Shown: positions 43,891-52,027 of the stretch, piece after piece
Numbering within the stretch: position 1 is the first letter of the stretch
How the letters are laid out: each line of letters starts with the position of its first letter
Assembly: GCA_964389365.1 (NCBI GenBank)
Contig: CAYMDO010000005.1
Span: forward strand, 1-64,000
Origin: UBA993 sp964389365
GTDB taxonomy: Bacteria > Bacillota > Dethiobacteria > DTU022
Direction of reading: 5' to 3'
Length of the DNA stretch: 64,000 bases
Made by a program: the position numbers and the translations under genes
The notes under the pieces: generated by a model
What the model was told of the DNA's origin: nothing
Seen by the model: only the letters and a program-made list of their open reading frames with translations
Database searches by the model: none

Positions 43891-44529
43891 GTGGAAAAAG
43901 CAGCCGAGATAAGACCGCGCCGCTACCTGCGCAGCCGTATTACCCGCAAATTGATTCTTGATACAGCGCTGGACGTTTTTTTAGCGGAGAGTTACACAAA
44001 AACCACCATTGCTAAAATCAGCCAGCAGGCTAAAGTAGGCTACGGGACCGTTTACAGCCACTTTAAGGGCAAAGATGATATCCTAAACAAAGTTGTTGAC
44101 AATGTATTAACAGAATTTTACAACCTGCTGGCCGTACCTTTTGCCCCAAAAACCCTGCAGGAAGCGCGTAAAGCATACTACGAGCTGGTGCTGACCTCTT
44201 TCCGCCTGTCCGAACAACACCGGCCGATCATGAAGGTCTACCAGGAAGCGCTGGGCCAGTCCGACACGATTGAGGCCCACTGGCAAAGTATTATCGACCG
44301 GTTTATTAAAAGCTCTGCCAACTCGTTTTCATACGCGCAGGACAAAAAACTGTCTTCCAAGTTTGACATACAGGTGGTTGCCAAGGCTTATATCCTGCTG
44401 GTGGACCGTTTTATATGGGAAGTAGTGAACGAGCAGGAAAGCAATCTTGAATATATCGCCGATACCATTATCGAAATGCTCTTTCACGGGTTCTTAAATT
44501 CAGCGGGCAAAGCGGGTAAAAGTAAATAA
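43891..44529 (+). CDS. TetR-family transcriptional regulator
   Basis: N-terminal helix-turn-helix: ITRKLILDTALDVFLAESYTKTTIAKISQQAKVGYGTVYSHFKGKDDIL (about residues 18-67), the classic TetR pattern. The C-terminal ligand domain (about 140 residues) has no motif I can tie to an effector. Length 212. GTG start with AAGGAGG eleven bases upstream. Its targets may include itself and the divergent phosphoesterase gene. Confidence 0.93.
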   Translation: MEKAAEIRPRRYLRSRITRKLILDTALDVFLAESYTKTTIAKISQQAKVGYGTVYSHFKGKDDILNKVVDNVLTEFYNLLAVPFAPKTLQEARKAYYELVLTSFRLSEQHRPIMKVYQEALGQSDTIEAHWQSIIDRFIKSSANSFSYAQDKKLSSKFDIQVVAKAYILLVDRFIWEVVNEQESNLEYIADTIIEMLFHGFLNSAGKAGKSK

Positions 44530-44537
44530 CCGGCAGC

Positions 44538-45116
44538 TCAGAGCGGCTTAATTTCAACCAGGCGCCGTTCGGTAATCACGAAGTCAACCGGCCGATCCCA
44601 TTCATCAACCGGCACCTGGGGCACTATTTGCAGGTCAAATACCAGGGCCGCCACAGGAGTGCCCGGTTTTAGCAGTAAGAAGAAGCGATCATAATAACCG
44701 CCTCCGTAACCGAGGCGGTTTCCTTTTAAATCAAAGGCCACTCCGGGAACAAGCAGCAGATCGATCTGTTCGGGTTCATACGGGCGAAGGGCACCGGCCC
44801 GGGGCTCCAGTATATTATAGTAACCAGGCATCAGGTCGCTTTCCCAGCCAATGATTCGTGAGGGGATCAGTTCGCGGCTTTGGGGGAGGGCCTTGGGAGC
44901 AAGAACGGTTTTTCCCCTGCTAATCGCCTCTTCCACCATGGGCCGGGTATCGACTTCGCTGCCGAAAGATACAAAAAACATGACTGTTTCAGCTTGCTGA
45001 AAAGCCGGAAGGCTGTAGAGCCTTTCGGCAACAGAGGCGCTTTTCGCGGTTATTTCTTCGTCTGTCAGCTGGTCGCGTTCGGCAATAACCTGCCTGCGCA
45101 GCTCTTTTTTATCCAA
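44538..45116 (-). CDS. 5-formyltetrahydrofolate cyclo-ligase
   Basis: ATP-dependent conversion of 5-formyl-THF to methenyl-THF. Visible: DKKELRRQVIAERDQL, FFVSFGSEVDTRPMVEEAISRGKTVLAPK, DLLLVPGVAFD and the conserved RLGYGGGYYDRFF. The long open frame has about 30 extra residues without similarity; GAGGAG lies eight bases before the TTG at 45116, giving 192 residues, as expected. Nothing recognisable lies in the 146 bases between this gene and proS. Confidence 0.93.
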   Translation of the reverse strand: MDKKELRRQVIAERDQLTDEEITAKSASVAERLYSLPAFQQAETVMFFVSFGSEVDTRPMVEEAISRGKTVLAPKALPQSRELIPSRIIGWESDLMPGYYNILEPRAGALRPYEPEQIDLLLVPGVAFDLKGNRLGYGGGYYDRFFLLLKPGTPVAALVFDLQIVPQVPVDEWDRPVDFVITERRLVEIKPL

Positions 45117-45262
45117 TTCCACTGCTCCTCTTGGGATAAGCTTCAATTTTCTCGGCCTTGCGCAGGCATATTGCGTCGATACACGAGGTTTCCCACAGGG
45201 AATCAAGCTCCTGGAACAGCCAATAAAGCCCCTGCAGCCAGTACTAAAGACCGAAACTGCTC

Positions 45263-46738
45263 TTAGTATGCGCGGGCAAAACAGGCTGCCTCGGCGGCCT
45301 TTTTACCGCAGGCAAAACAGCTTTCCCCTTCCGGTTTCATGCCAAAAGGCAGGCAGCGGATCGTAGCCTTTGTATCAATTTTAACCCGCTCCTCGCAGTC
45401 GTCGTTGCCGCACCAGGGCGCAATAAACAGGCCGCGCTGTTCTTCCATGATCTGCCTGAACTCCTGGTAATCGCTGCCGTAACGGGTATTGGCTTCGCGG
45501 AAATCAACCGCACGCCTGAGCATATCTTTCTGAATTGCCTCCAACAGCGCGGGCAGGTAAGCAACAAGTTGTTCTTCGGCTACAAATTCTTTTACACCGT
45601 TATCGCGCCGCACCGCTACCACCTGACCTTTGTCGAGGTCGCGGGGGCCGACTTCAATGCGCAGGGGCACGCCGCGCATCTCCCACTCGTTAAACTTCCA
45701 ACCGGGCGAATATTCTTCACGATCATCGAGTTTAACCCGGATATTCGCCGCTTTCAGGCGATCGGCCAGATTGCGGACAGCTGTAAGGACCCGCTCTCCG
45801 TCTTTCCTGCTTAAAATCGGTACGATTACCACCTGGTGCGGGGCCATGCGCGGCGGTAAAACCAGGCCGCGATCGTCCCCGTGCACCATGATCAGCGCAC
45901 CGATTGTCCTGGTCGACAATCCCCAGGAAGTCTGCCAGGCATGCTTTAACTGGTCATCCTGATCCAGAAAAGTAATGTCAAAAACCTTTGCGAAATGCTG
46001 CCCCAGGTTGTGGGAAGTTCCGGCTTGCAAAGCCCTGCCGTCGCTCATCAGCGCTTCCACCGAATAGGTGCGCAAAGCGCCGGCAAATTTTTCACACTCT
46101 GTCTTGCGTCCGGCCAAAGCCGGAATAGCCATCTCTGTCTCCAGGAATTCACGGTATACCTCCAGCATCTTCAGGGTTTCGGTTTCCGCTTCCTCCTCGG
46201 TGCGGTGGCATGTATGGCCTTCCTGCCAGAGAAACTCGGAAGTGCGCAAAAAAGGCCTTGTCGCTTTCTCCCAGCGAACAACACTGCACCACTGGTTGAT
46301 CAATATGGGCAGATCGCGCCAGGATTGGACCCAGCGGGAATAGAAGTCGCAGATAATTGCTTCTGAAGTCGGCCTCACCAGCAGCGGTTCGTCAAGAATA
46401 TCATTACCGCCCCTTGTTACCCAGGCTACTTCCGGGGCAAAGCCCTCTACATGCTCGGCTTCTTTCTGCAGCAGGCTCTGGGGAATCAACAGCGGAAAGT
46501 AGGCATTCTGGTGCCCGGTTTCCTTGAAGCGCCGGTCAAGCTGCTCCTGGATCTTTTCCCAGATGGCAAAACCGGCTGGGCGAAAAGCCATAAAGCCCTT
46601 TATCGGGGCGTAATCCATCAATTGTGCCTTGAGGATAACATCGATGTACCACTGTGAAAAATCGACTGACTTGGGGGTAATCTCCCTGACAAATTCCTTT
46701 TCGCCGGCAGCTTTGCCGTTTTTGTTGCGCTGCTCCAA
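45263..46738 (-). CDS. proS: Prolyl-tRNA synthetase, short archaeal/eukaryote-like type
   Basis: Charges tRNA-Pro. Class II core: FRPAGFAIWEKIQEQLD, LLVRPTSEAIICDFYSRW, NQWCSVVRWEKATRPFLRTSEFLWQEGHTCH (motif 2), LQAGTSHNLGQHFAKVFDI and SWGLSTRTIGALIMVHGDDRGLVLPP (motif 3). Then the anticodon domain and a C-terminal zinc-binding extension with CGNDDCEER and CFACGKKAAEAACFARAY, ending in tyrosine. It lacks the editing insertion of the long bacterial form. TTG at 46738, nine bases after GGGAGG, gives 491 residues; the ATG at 46747 abuts the SD. Confidence 0.94.
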   Translation of the reverse strand: MEQRNKNGKAAGEKEFVREITPKSVDFSQWYIDVILKAQLMDYAPIKGFMAFRPAGFAIWEKIQEQLDRRFKETGHQNAYFPLLIPQSLLQKEAEHVEGFAPEVAWVTRGGNDILDEPLLVRPTSEAIICDFYSRWVQSWRDLPILINQWCSVVRWEKATRPFLRTSEFLWQEGHTCHRTEEEAETETLKMLEVYREFLETEMAIPALAGRKTECEKFAGALRTYSVEALMSDGRALQAGTSHNLGQHFAKVFDITFLDQDDQLKHAWQTSWGLSTRTIGALIMVHGDDRGLVLPPRMAPHQVVIVPILSRKDGERVLTAVRNLADRLKAANIRVKLDDREEYSPGWKFNEWEMRGVPLRIEVGPRDLDKGQVVAVRRDNGVKEFVAEEQLVAYLPALLEAIQKDMLRRAVDFREANTRYGSDYQEFRQIMEEQRGLFIAPWCGNDDCEERVKIDTKATIRCLPFGMKPEGESCFACGKKAAEAACFARAY

Positions 46739-46828
46739 AACAATCATCCTCCCTGCGACAGACCTTTGCGGCATTTTCAGACCATTCTATCACAGTTTAT
46801 TTTCAGCCGCTATAGCCGTCCGGCTATT

Positions 46829-49462
46829 TTAGCCCTGGCGGACAGCCTGCGGCCGGTTGCGGGTGGCAAGCAGGCGCTGCCAGCTTTCATCGCTCAGAGG
46901 GCGGTTAAAACTGCGGAAGTTAGCCAGTTTAAAGCCATGTTCGGCAGCCAGGTACCTGGTCTTTAAAATTGATTCCAGGTTAACCCCTGACGAGCCAAGG
47001 CTGTAGTGCCTGTACTGCTGCTCCAGGGCCAGCATCATAGTTTCGGCCATACAGGCATAAGCCAACCCTTTTTCAAAGCCAAAATCCCAACCGAGGGACG
47101 GCTGGCCGGGCACTTCAATGACGCCGCCGTCAATCACCAGGACATCCGGCCTGGCAGCACCGACTTCTTCGCTGACATTGGCCGGGCGGGAAATGTCGCA
47201 GACTATGGCTCCTTCTTTTAAGTTGCCGGCGTTGATCACTTTCTCCGTAGCGCTGGTGGCGCTGATCGCAATATCAGCCCTGGCCAGGACCGCATTGAGA
47301 TCGGTTGAAAAAAGGATTATGCCCAGGCGCCGCCCTTCGGTGGCGGCAAAAGCCTCAAAATCGCTCATCGGGGCACCGGGTTCGGGCAGTGCGGCGCAGT
47401 TGGCTAGCAGATGCCCCATGCTGCCCGGTTTTAGCGCTCTTCCCTGTTTAAGCAGGGCTGACTGGTAGCGGAAAATTTCTGCGGCAACCATCTGCAGCCT
47501 TTCGCTTGCGGACTGGTTGTTGGGATTGCCGATCAGGATCAGGCGGGGCACTGTCTCGGAAAGAAGCAGCGAAATTCCACGCCCGATTGAGCCGGCAGCG
47601 CCGACAATAGCGGCAGTGGAGTCAGAACGGTCGATACCAAGCTTCTCGGTTGCGGTATTGACGGCATCAACGGCTGCAACCACCGTGTAGCTGTTTCCGG
47701 TTGTAATCGGGATACCTTCGTTTTTCAGGTAAAGCCCGCCCATTGAGGCAACAGCGGTAAAAGCGCCGAGACCGACAATTTTTGCGCCCCGCTTCCGGGC
47801 CAGGGCCACCGCATTTTTAAGTTCAGCCAGCGCCTGGCTCCGCGGCATACTGACAAATTCATCAGTAGTGCGGGAGAGGGCAATAAACTCCCCGTAAGCT
47901 GCCCTGCCGGTGGCCGATACGATTTTGGTCTTGCCGGCCACAAAAGGTTCGACCAGGTCATTAAAACGGCCTGTCAGATCGGCCAGTTCGTTTTCATTAA
48001 AAGAAAGCAGGCTGTTGTCAAACTGGTGGTAGCTCTGCAGGTCGAGGGCGTGGATTAAAAAGGCGAAACGCCCTTCGTCGGCGCTTCCCGAAGGAGCGCA
48101 CCCGGGAGCCCAGTACGGAACAAATTTTGTATAGCAGTCGTCCTTGGCTCCCGGTGTTCTGACCAGGTACGAAAGGAACCGGGCCGTATTCTTTTCGTTG
48201 AGCACGGCGAGCATGGACGCGATGCCACCTAAGGCTTCCCGGCACTGCTCCTCGCTGATCGTAAGCGGCGGCTCGATCCGTATTACCGCGTTTCCATTCA
48301 GCGTGGGCGCAACCCGCATTTTTTCAACGTTCAGCAGGTAAGAAGAGATCGCCGGGGTCAGCAGCTCCTGCTCGGCCATTACGCCCAGAAGGCTTCCGGG
48401 AAACAGTTCGCGGTCCAGGTTAAATTCAATGCCCAGCATCAGGCCGCGGCCGCGAATGGATCGGATTAGGTCCGGATATTTCTCCTGTAAGGCGAGCAGT
48501 CCGGATTTAAACAACTCACCTTTGCGGCGTGCTGCTTTCACCAGGGCGCCGCGGTTGGCAGTAAGCAGTTCGAGAGCTTTAAGGCCAACCCGGCAGGCCA
48601 GTGAATTGCCGGCAAAGGTTGAGGAGTGCTTCAGCGCAAATTCTTCGTTATAAGCTGCGGCACTGCTCAGGCAGGCACCGATAGGGAAGAGGCCGCCGCC
48701 CAAAGCTTTTGCCAGCACCAAGACATCAGGCGTAACTGCTTCAGCTTCACAGGCAAAAAGGGTGCCGGTGCGGCCCAGGCCGGTCTGCACTTCATCAAAA
48801 ACAAGGAGTACCTTGTGCTGATCGCAAATTTCCCTTACTTTTTGCAAATACCCGGCAGGCGGTTCGACAATACCGCCCTCACCCTGGATCGGCTCCAGAA
48901 GAAAGGCCGCATAAAAATCAGGCTTTGCCGTCAGCTCTGCTTCGAGTACAGCGGCATCACCGAAGCTGATATGCGCGAAGTGCTCGGCCGGCGCAAAAAA
49001 TGCCTTCTGGTATGCCGGGTTACCGGTAGCCGATAGAGCGCCATAGGTTTTACCGTGAAAACTATTGCCAGTGGCCAGGATCCCTCTGCGGCCCGTCGCG
49101 GAACGGCACAGCTTGATTGCCGCTTCAATCGCTTCGGCACCGCTATTGGCAAAAGTTACATAATCCAAGCCTTCCGGGGCAGCTTCAATCAGGCTGCGGG
49201 CCAGCTCGCCGGCGGCATCCAGCGCCGACGGCTGGATAAAACTCGGTTCTCCGGATTGCCGGAAGCGGTTAACCTCTTCCCAGATCGCTTCCGGGTTATG
49301 GCCAAAAGGCAGGGCCCCGTAAGCTGCAATACAATCTAAAAAGCGGTTGCCCAGATTATCGAACAGGTAGCAACCTTCGCCTTTGACATATTTCTGATCG
49401 AGCTTAATGCTTTCGAGCATTTCGCCCAGGTGCGGGTTAACAAAGCGGGTAAAACTATTCAC
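46829..49462 (-). CDS. Class III aminotransferase fused to an acyl-ACP reductase-like domain
   Basis: Residues 1 to about 425 are a PLP aminotransferase of the acetylornithine/ornithine type: FANSGAEAIEAAIKLCR, SFHGKTYGALSATG, LVFDEVQTGLGRTGT and the PLP lysine K252 in LAKALGGGLFPIGA. From about 465 the protein resembles cyanobacterial long-chain acyl-ACP reductase (AAR): FAFLIHALDLQ, VGLGAFTAVA, ITTGNSYTV, the NAD(P) loop GAAGSIGRG (621 on), and AYACMAETMMLALE, whose C804 aligns with the acyl-enzyme cysteine of AAR. An acyl thioester could thus be reduced to an aldehyde and then transaminated to an amine; this is inference. GTG start seven bases behind GGGAGG, 877 residues. Both halves look intact. 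Confidence 0.85.
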   Translation of the reverse strand: MNSFTRFVNPHLGEMLESIKLDQKYVKGEGCYLFDNLGNRFLDCIAAYGALPFGHNPEAIWEEVNRFRQSGEPSFIQPSALDAAGELARSLIEAAPEGLDYVTFANSGAEAIEAAIKLCRSATGRRGILATGNSFHGKTYGALSATGNPAYQKAFFAPAEHFAHISFGDAAVLEAELTAKPDFYAAFLLEPIQGEGGIVEPPAGYLQKVREICDQHKVLLVFDEVQTGLGRTGTLFACEAEAVTPDVLVLAKALGGGLFPIGACLSSAAAYNEEFALKHSSTFAGNSLACRVGLKALELLTANRGALVKAARRKGELFKSGLLALQEKYPDLIRSIRGRGLMLGIEFNLDRELFPGSLLGVMAEQELLTPAISSYLLNVEKMRVAPTLNGNAVIRIEPPLTISEEQCREALGGIASMLAVLNEKNTARFLSYLVRTPGAKDDCYTKFVPYWAPGCAPSGSADEGRFAFLIHALDLQSYHQFDNSLLSFNENELADLTGRFNDLVEPFVAGKTKIVSATGRAAYGEFIALSRTTDEFVSMPRSQALAELKNAVALARKRGAKIVGLGAFTAVASMGGLYLKNEGIPITTGNSYTVVAAVDAVNTATEKLGIDRSDSTAAIVGAAGSIGRGISLLLSETVPRLILIGNPNNQSASERLQMVAAEIFRYQSALLKQGRALKPGSMGHLLANCAALPEPGAPMSDFEAFAATEGRRLGIILFSTDLNAVLARADIAISATSATEKVINAGNLKEGAIVCDISRPANVSEEVGAARPDVLVIDGGVIEVPGQPSLGWDFGFEKGLAYACMAETMMLALEQQYRHYSLGSSGVNLESILKTRYLAAEHGFKLANFRSFNRPLSDESWQRLLATRNRPQAVRQG

Positions 49463-49483
49463 GGACAGACCTCCCCGATCTTT

Positions 49484-49501
49484 GTGCACATTTATGTGCA
49501 C
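49484..49501 (-). promoter_or_regulatory. GTGCAC-N6-GTGCAC repeat in the leader of the fusion gene
   Basis: Two copies of the self-complementary hexamer GTGCAC, starts 12 bases apart, lie between the promoter at 49514-49542 and the SD. They could be an operator read as a roadblock, or an RNA hairpin. No known regulator is assigned. Confidence 0.45.
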
Positions 49502-49513
49502 GCCAATGAACAT

Positions 49514-49542
49514 ATTTTACCGCAGCCGGCTGCAAAGATCAA
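49514..49542 (-). promoter_or_regulatory. Promoter of the aminotransferase-reductase gene
   Basis: On the minus strand TTGATC (49537-49542), 17-base spacer, TAAAAT (49514-49519). It starts 43 bases past the gmd stop, indicating separate transcription of the fusion gene. Confidence 0.65.
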
Positions 49543-49584
49543 CTCAGCAAAATCTGAAGCAAAAACCCGCTGCCTGGCTCCGCC

Positions 49585-50562
49585 TTATATCCCGTGCTCA
49601 GCGGCAACCCTTTCAAGGTCGGCATCAACCATCATCCTGATCAGTTCCTCCAGCGTGGTTTTAGCTTCCCAGCCCAATATAGCTTTTGCCTTTTCGGGAT
49701 TGCCGATCAGGATATCCACTTCGGCAGGGCGGTAGAACTGGGGGTCAATCACCAGGTAATCTTCATAGTTGAGCCCGACATATTCAAAAGCAATCTTGCA
49801 CATATCCCTGACTGAAGTAGTCCGCCCGGTGGCGATCACAAAATCGTCAGGCTTATCCTGCTGCAGCATCAGCCACATGGCCTCCACGTAATCCCCGGCG
49901 TAACCCCAGTCTCTTTTGGCGTCAATGTTACCGAGGCGCAATTCTTTCTGCCGGCCCATTTTAATCCTGGCCACAGCATCGGTAACTTTGCGGGTTACAA
50001 ACTCGATGCCCCTGAGCGGCGATTCGTGGTTAAACAAAATACCGTTCGAGGTATACATGCCGAAGCTCTCCCGGTAATTAACCGAAATCCAGTGCCCGTA
50101 AAGTTTTGCCACCCCGTAAGGGCTGCGGGGGTGAAACGGGGTGTTTTCACACTGCACCTCTTCTTTAATTAAACCGAACATCTCACTTGTCGATGCCTGG
50201 TAGAACCGGGTTCTCGCATTGGTTACCCGCAGGGCGTCCAGCATGTTAAGGACCCCGAGTGCAGTTACCTTGGCTGTCAGCTTCGGCTGCTCCCAGGAAG
50301 TACCCACAAAGCTCTGTGCCGCAAGGTTGTAGGCTTCGTCCGGCTCAGATTTCTCCATGGCTTTGATCAGCGAAGGCTGATCCGTGATATCACCGTAGAT
50401 CAGCTTGACATCCTTATCAACCTTTAAATATTCAAGCCGCCAAAAATTGGTGCTGCTGCGCCTAGCTACCAACCCGTGTACATCGTAACCTTTTTCCAGC
50501 AAAAATCTGGCCAGGTAGGCGCCATCCTGCCCGGTAATCCCTGTAATGAGCGCTTTTTTCAT
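49585..50562 (-). CDS. gmd: GDP-mannose 4,6-dehydratase
   Basis: NADP-dependent SDR enzyme converting GDP-mannose to GDP-4-keto-6-deoxymannose, precursor of deoxyhexoses such as fucose and rhamnose in surface glycans. Visible: ALITGITGQDGAYLARFLLEKGYDVHG, RRSSTNFWRLEYL, YNLAAQSFVGTSWEQP, STSEMFG, SPYGVAKLYGHW (YxxxK), LFNHESPLRG and GNIDAKRDWGYAGDYVEAMW. Length 325 is slightly short but complete. No GDP-fucose synthase or glycosyltransferase is next to it. ATG behind AAGGGTGAG. Confidence 0.93.
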   Translation of the reverse strand: MKKALITGITGQDGAYLARFLLEKGYDVHGLVARRSSTNFWRLEYLKVDKDVKLIYGDITDQPSLIKAMEKSEPDEAYNLAAQSFVGTSWEQPKLTAKVTALGVLNMLDALRVTNARTRFYQASTSEMFGLIKEEVQCENTPFHPRSPYGVAKLYGHWISVNYRESFGMYTSNGILFNHESPLRGIEFVTRKVTDAVARIKMGRQKELRLGNIDAKRDWGYAGDYVEAMWLMLQQDKPDDFVIATGRTTSVRDMCKIAFEYVGLNYEDYLVIDPQFYRPAEVDILIGNPEKAKAILGWEAKTTLEELIRMMVDADLERVAAEHGI

Positions 50563-50678
50563 TTTTACTCACCCTTTTATGATTACTGGTCGTCCCTTCT
50601 TGCTGATCCTGAACACTCGTTTTTATGGAAAACTGGCTTTTTAACCGGGGAAAACACCGCATCCAGAAACCGGCGGTC

Positions 50679-50692
50679 ATTGAATATTCAAT
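50679..50692. other. 14-bp perfect palindrome between gmd and the M16 peptidase gene
   Basis: ATTGAATATTCAAT lies 16 bases past the stop of the peptidase gene and upstream of gmd in the 145-base gap. Perfect dyad symmetry suggests a possible operator for gmd, but no promoter was recognised. Confidence 0.35.
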
Positions 50693-50707
50693 AAAGGTTT
50701 TTTATAA

Positions 50708-52012
50708 TTACCCACCTGCCGGTAAGATCAGCGAGACTGCGTGGCGATCCGGTTCCAAAATTTCTGCGGCCAGGGCTAAAGCTTCCTCCCTTTTTACCTC
50801 CTGTAAAACCGACGGCAGTTCAAAGAGATCGGCCCCCCTGAAGCGGTAAGCCAGGAAATTATTGGCGATAAATTCGAGGGAATTGAAACGCCTGATATAG
50901 CCGCCAAGTATTTTTCGCCGGTGCCTTTCGAACTGCTCCTGATCGATCCCGGCTTTTTTCAGGTTTTCAATTCCATCCATAACCCTTCCATAAAGCAGAT
51001 CCGGATCCCTCGTCTCTCCGCCAACCATCACGTAACCGTAATTTGATTCTGAAGAATACTCGGCACCAAAATTTTCGTCGATCAGGTCATCATGGTATAA
51101 ATCATTATAAAGCTTTTCGCTGGTTCCGAACAGAATATCCAAAACCAGCTCCATCAGGATCTCGCGGCGCATCAGTTCCCGCCCGCTTAAATCCTCAACC
51201 GCAATATCCTTGTAGCCGATAAAAAACAGCGGTTCGGACACAACCAGCCGCTGCTCCGCCCTCCTCTTAAAAACCTCCGGCGGTTCAACGGGAAAGCTGC
51301 GTACAATCTCGCCGAGAGGGCTGTATTTTCTGGCAGACAGGTTTTCAGCGGCCAGGCTGTAAACCTGATGCGGATCGAGATCGCCAACCACAAAAACCGC
51401 CATGTTGCCGGGATGATAGAATGTATTATAGCAAAGATAAAGCAGCTCCGGGGTAATTCGGGCAATGCTTTCCTCAGTGCCGGCAATATCGTTGCGCACC
51501 GGGTGGACAGAGTAGAGTGACTCAAGCAGATTGAAAAAAACCCGCCAGTGGGGATGATCCTCGTACATCTTTATCTCCTGGCCGATGATTCCCTGTTCTT
51601 TTTGCACTGTCTGCCCGGTAAAATATGGTTCCTGGACGAAATCAAGCAGTACGCCGAAGCTCTCCGCAAACCTTTCGGTACAGGAAAAGAGATAAGTAGT
51701 CTGGGCAAACGATGTGTAAGCATTGGCCGATGCCCCCAGGGCGGCAAAGTGGTCAAAAACATTGCCCCGTTCATCTTCAAACAGTTTATGCTCCAGGAAA
51801 TGTGCCACGCCATCAGGCAGATCAGAATACTCCTGCCCCGGTTCAACCCTGAATTTATTATCTATCGAACCAAAACGGGTTGAAAAAATAGCGTATTTTT
51901 TTTGGTACCCCGGCCTGGGCAGCACGTAAAGGTCCATTCCCGGATCGACCCTGAAATGGTAGAGCTTTTCCAGTAAAGTTTTATTCTCAATCAATTTGTA
52001 TGGTTCAGCCAT
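50708..52012 (-). CDS. M16-family zinc peptidase, YmfH-like
   Basis: Putative metallopeptidase with the inverted zinc motif HFLEH (in GVAHFLEHKLFEDE) and downstream glutamate region FYHPGNMAVFVVGDLDP. Two M16 halves are present over 434 residues. The N-terminus YHFRVDPGMDLYVLPRPGYQKKYAIFSTRFGSID matches the Firmicute YmfH pattern. It overlaps no gene but follows the YmfF-like gene by 15 bases; the two probably form a heterodimer. Substrate unknown. Confidence 0.9.
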   Translation of the reverse strand: MAEPYKLIENKTLLEKLYHFRVDPGMDLYVLPRPGYQKKYAIFSTRFGSIDNKFRVEPGQEYSDLPDGVAHFLEHKLFEDERGNVFDHFAALGASANAYTSFAQTTYLFSCTERFAESFGVLLDFVQEPYFTGQTVQKEQGIIGQEIKMYEDHPHWRVFFNLLESLYSVHPVRNDIAGTEESIARITPELLYLCYNTFYHPGNMAVFVVGDLDPHQVYSLAAENLSARKYSPLGEIVRSFPVEPPEVFKRRAEQRLVVSEPLFFIGYKDIAVEDLSGRELMRREILMELVLDILFGTSEKLYNDLYHDDLIDENFGAEYSSESNYGYVMVGGETRDPDLLYGRVMDGIENLKKAGIDQEQFERHRRKILGGYIRRFNSLEFIANNFLAYRFRGADLFELPSVLQEVKREEALALAAEILEPDRHAVSLILPAGG

Positions 52013-52027
52013 TGGATTGCCCCCCCT

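Noticed and set aside
45117..45262. Possible small RNA between proS and the cyclo-ligase gene
   Set aside because: 6S RNA sits beside this enzyme in proteobacteria, but here the gap has no closing stem, U-run or 6S-like sequence.
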